Positions 62,962 to 64,000 of a DNA stretch of 64,000 nucleotides are shown here, in pieces. The notes beneath the pieces were generated by a model. That model ran no database searches, was not told where the DNA came from, and saw only the letters and a list, made by a program, of their open reading frames with translations. Origin of the DNA: an uncultured Spirochaetaceae bacterium (lineage in GTDB: Bacteria > Spirochaetota > Spirochaetia > Sphaerochaetales > Sphaerochaetaceae); NCBI GenBank assembly GCA_945910645.1, contig CAMDZB010000003.1, forward strand, positions 1-64,000, in the 5' to 3' direction. A program made the position numbers and the translations under genes. The stretch's first letter is position 1. Every line of letters begins with the position of its first letter.

Positions 62962-64000
62962 ATGAAACGTTTCACATCAATTATGTTGGTCGTTTTGATG
63001 GCGTTTGCTCTAGTTTTCGTCTCTTGTAGTAAAGGCGAGAGTTCATCAAGTAAAGGCGAGAGCTCATCAAGCGCAAAATCAGCAAGTAAGGCAACCAAGA
63101 TTGGATTTGTAGTTATAAATGACGAATCTGACCAGGGTTACACATGGAACTTTATGAATGGTATGGACAATGCTATTTCAAAGTTAAAGGCTGAAGGATA
63201 CAACGTTGAACTCGTTGTAAAGAGAAACACAACAGAGTCTTCTCTTGCATATGATAACAACATGGAGCTTGCAGGCGAAGGTTGTGAAATCATATTCAAC
63301 AACAGCTACGGATTTGAACCATACATGCTTCAGGCTGCAGCAGAGCTCGGCGACGGCATCCACTTTGTCGGTATGACAAACTGTGGTGGTCAGAGTGTTG
63401 CTAACAAAGAGAACCCATATCTTCACAACGCATTTGCAGCTATCTACGAAGGCCGCTACCTTGCTGGTATCGCTGCTGGTATGAAACTCAACCAGATGAT
63501 CAACGAAGGTGAAATCAGACCAAATCAGGCTGTTATCGGTTATGTTGGTGCATATTCATTTGCAGAAGTTATCTCCGGTATGTCAGGATACTTCCTCGGT
63601 GCAAAGAGCGTATGCCCATCAGTTAAGATGATTGTTCAGTTTGTAGGAACTTGGGGCGATGCTACTCTTGAAGAAGCTGCTGCTAAGGCTCTTATCGACA
63701 AAGGCGCTGTGATGATTTCTCAGCACTCAGATACAACATCTCCAGCTCTTGCTGCTCAGAAAGCTGGCATATTCCACACAGGATACAACACAGACATGAC
63801 AAAAGCTGCTCCAGAGGCTTCTCTCCTTTCATGCCGCATTGACTGGTCAAGATACTTCTATACAGCTATTAAAGATTACATTGACACAGGCGCATTTGCA
63901 AAAGACTGGACAGGTACAGTTGCAGACGGCGACGTTGTTATCACAGAACTTAACGCAAAGATTGCTGCTCCTGGCACAAAAGAAGCTCTTGATAAGGCAC
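62962..64000 (+). CDS. BMP-family substrate-binding lipoprotein (nucleoside ABC importer), cut by the window edge
   Basis: At least 346 residues; the 3' end lies outside the window. The signal peptide is MKRFTSIMLVVLMAFALVFVSC (lipobox VFVSC), followed by a duplicated Ser-rich linker (KGESSSSKGESSSS). The periplasmic-binding domain has KIGFVVINDESDQGYTWNFMNGM, the family DQGYTWNxxxGMD start, and later IYEGRYLAGIAAG and YSFAEVISGMSGY. It resembles PnrA/TmpC of Treponema, a purine-nucleoside-binding lipoprotein. The ABC permease and ATPase should lie just downstream. AAGGAGA is 4 bases before the ATG. Confidence 0.9.
   Translation, partial: MKRFTSIMLVVLMAFALVFVSCSKGESSSSKGESSSSAKSASKATKIGFVVINDESDQGYTWNFMNGMDNAISKLKAEGYNVELVVKRNTTESSLAYDNNMELAGEGCEIIFNNSYGFEPYMLQAAAELGDGIHFVGMTNCGGQSVANKENPYLHNAFAAIYEGRYLAGIAAGMKLNQMINEGEIRPNQAVIGYVGAYSFAEVISGMSGYFLGAKSVCPSVKMIVQFVGTWGDATLEEAAAKALIDKGAVMISQHSDTTSPALAAQKAGIFHTGYNTDMTKAAPEASLLSCRIDWSRYFYTAIKDYIDTGAFAKDWTGTVADGDVVITELNAKIAAPGTKEALDKA

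Overview
The window looks like a piece of a spirochaete chromosome, probably a host- or gut-associated relative of Treponema or Sphaerochaeta. The reasons are the many lipoproteins with spirochaete-type lipoboxes, lspA, a BMP/PnrA-type nucleoside-binding lipoprotein, the primase - sigma-70 - zinc-ribbon gene order, and surface proteins with InlB-type, FN3 and BspA-type repeats. The rank below phylum is inference from gene content; there is no rRNA gene here.

Layout. 144-2414 (minus) is the rplU-rpmA-obgE-nadD operon. 2617-4485 (plus) holds tmk and a lipoprotein. 4479-8296 (minus) holds ispG, tsaD, a fragment of a BspA-like LRR gene, a divergent purD-like ATP-grasp gene and a tRNA-Leu directly upstream of it. 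8471-9930 is a mosaic of short intergenic repeats flanking one flavodoxin lipoprotein gene. 9934-16229 (minus) holds the zinc-ribbon gene, rpoD, dnaG and mnmA. 16489-24279 (plus) is a four-gene cell-surface operon: two large FN3 lipoproteins, a small lipoprotein and an outer-membrane-type protein with a 12-residue tandem repeat. A GNAT gene follows. 25231-34978 (minus) holds ispH, a fused secDF, yajC, a serine-palmitoyltransferase-like enzyme and a large InlB-repeat/FGE-fold lipoprotein. 35035-44180 (minus) holds ymdB, rny, lspA, a NIF3-like gene, uvrD/pcrA, rlmB, a PII-like gene, a DUF1538 transporter gene and a 29-residue mS38-like basic protein. 44342-48895 is a type III restriction-modification island that interrupts a mogA/moaB gene, leaving only its first 17 codons. 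49434-55577 (minus) holds der, a HAD phosphatase, a GH57-like gene, prfB with its programmed +1 frameshift, and an envelope protein. 55624-58098 (plus) holds a GerMN-like gene and KtrB/KtrA potassium uptake. Then come adenine deaminase, two tRNA-Ser genes, an Eco47II-like type II R-M pair, a nucleoside deaminase and a truncated BMP lipoprotein gene.

Themes. (1) At least seven genes (tmk, mnmA, the GNAT, the SPT-like gene, der, the GerMN-like gene, the deaminase) have a near-consensus -10 box ending 6-8 bases before the start codon and no Shine-Dalgarno, which suggests leaderless mRNAs; the purD-like gene starts 5 bases after a tRNA 3' end. (2) The envelope is rich in lipoproteins built from adhesion-type repeats. 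(3) Mobile traffic is visible as two unrelated R-M systems, a truncated mogA, an LRR gene remnant and the repeat mosaic. (4) Adenine deaminase, a nucleoside deaminase and a nucleoside-binding lipoprotein point to purine salvage.

The best candidates for something undescribed are the repeat mosaic with its enclosed gene, the FN3/12-residue-repeat surface operon, and the -10/start-codon architecture.
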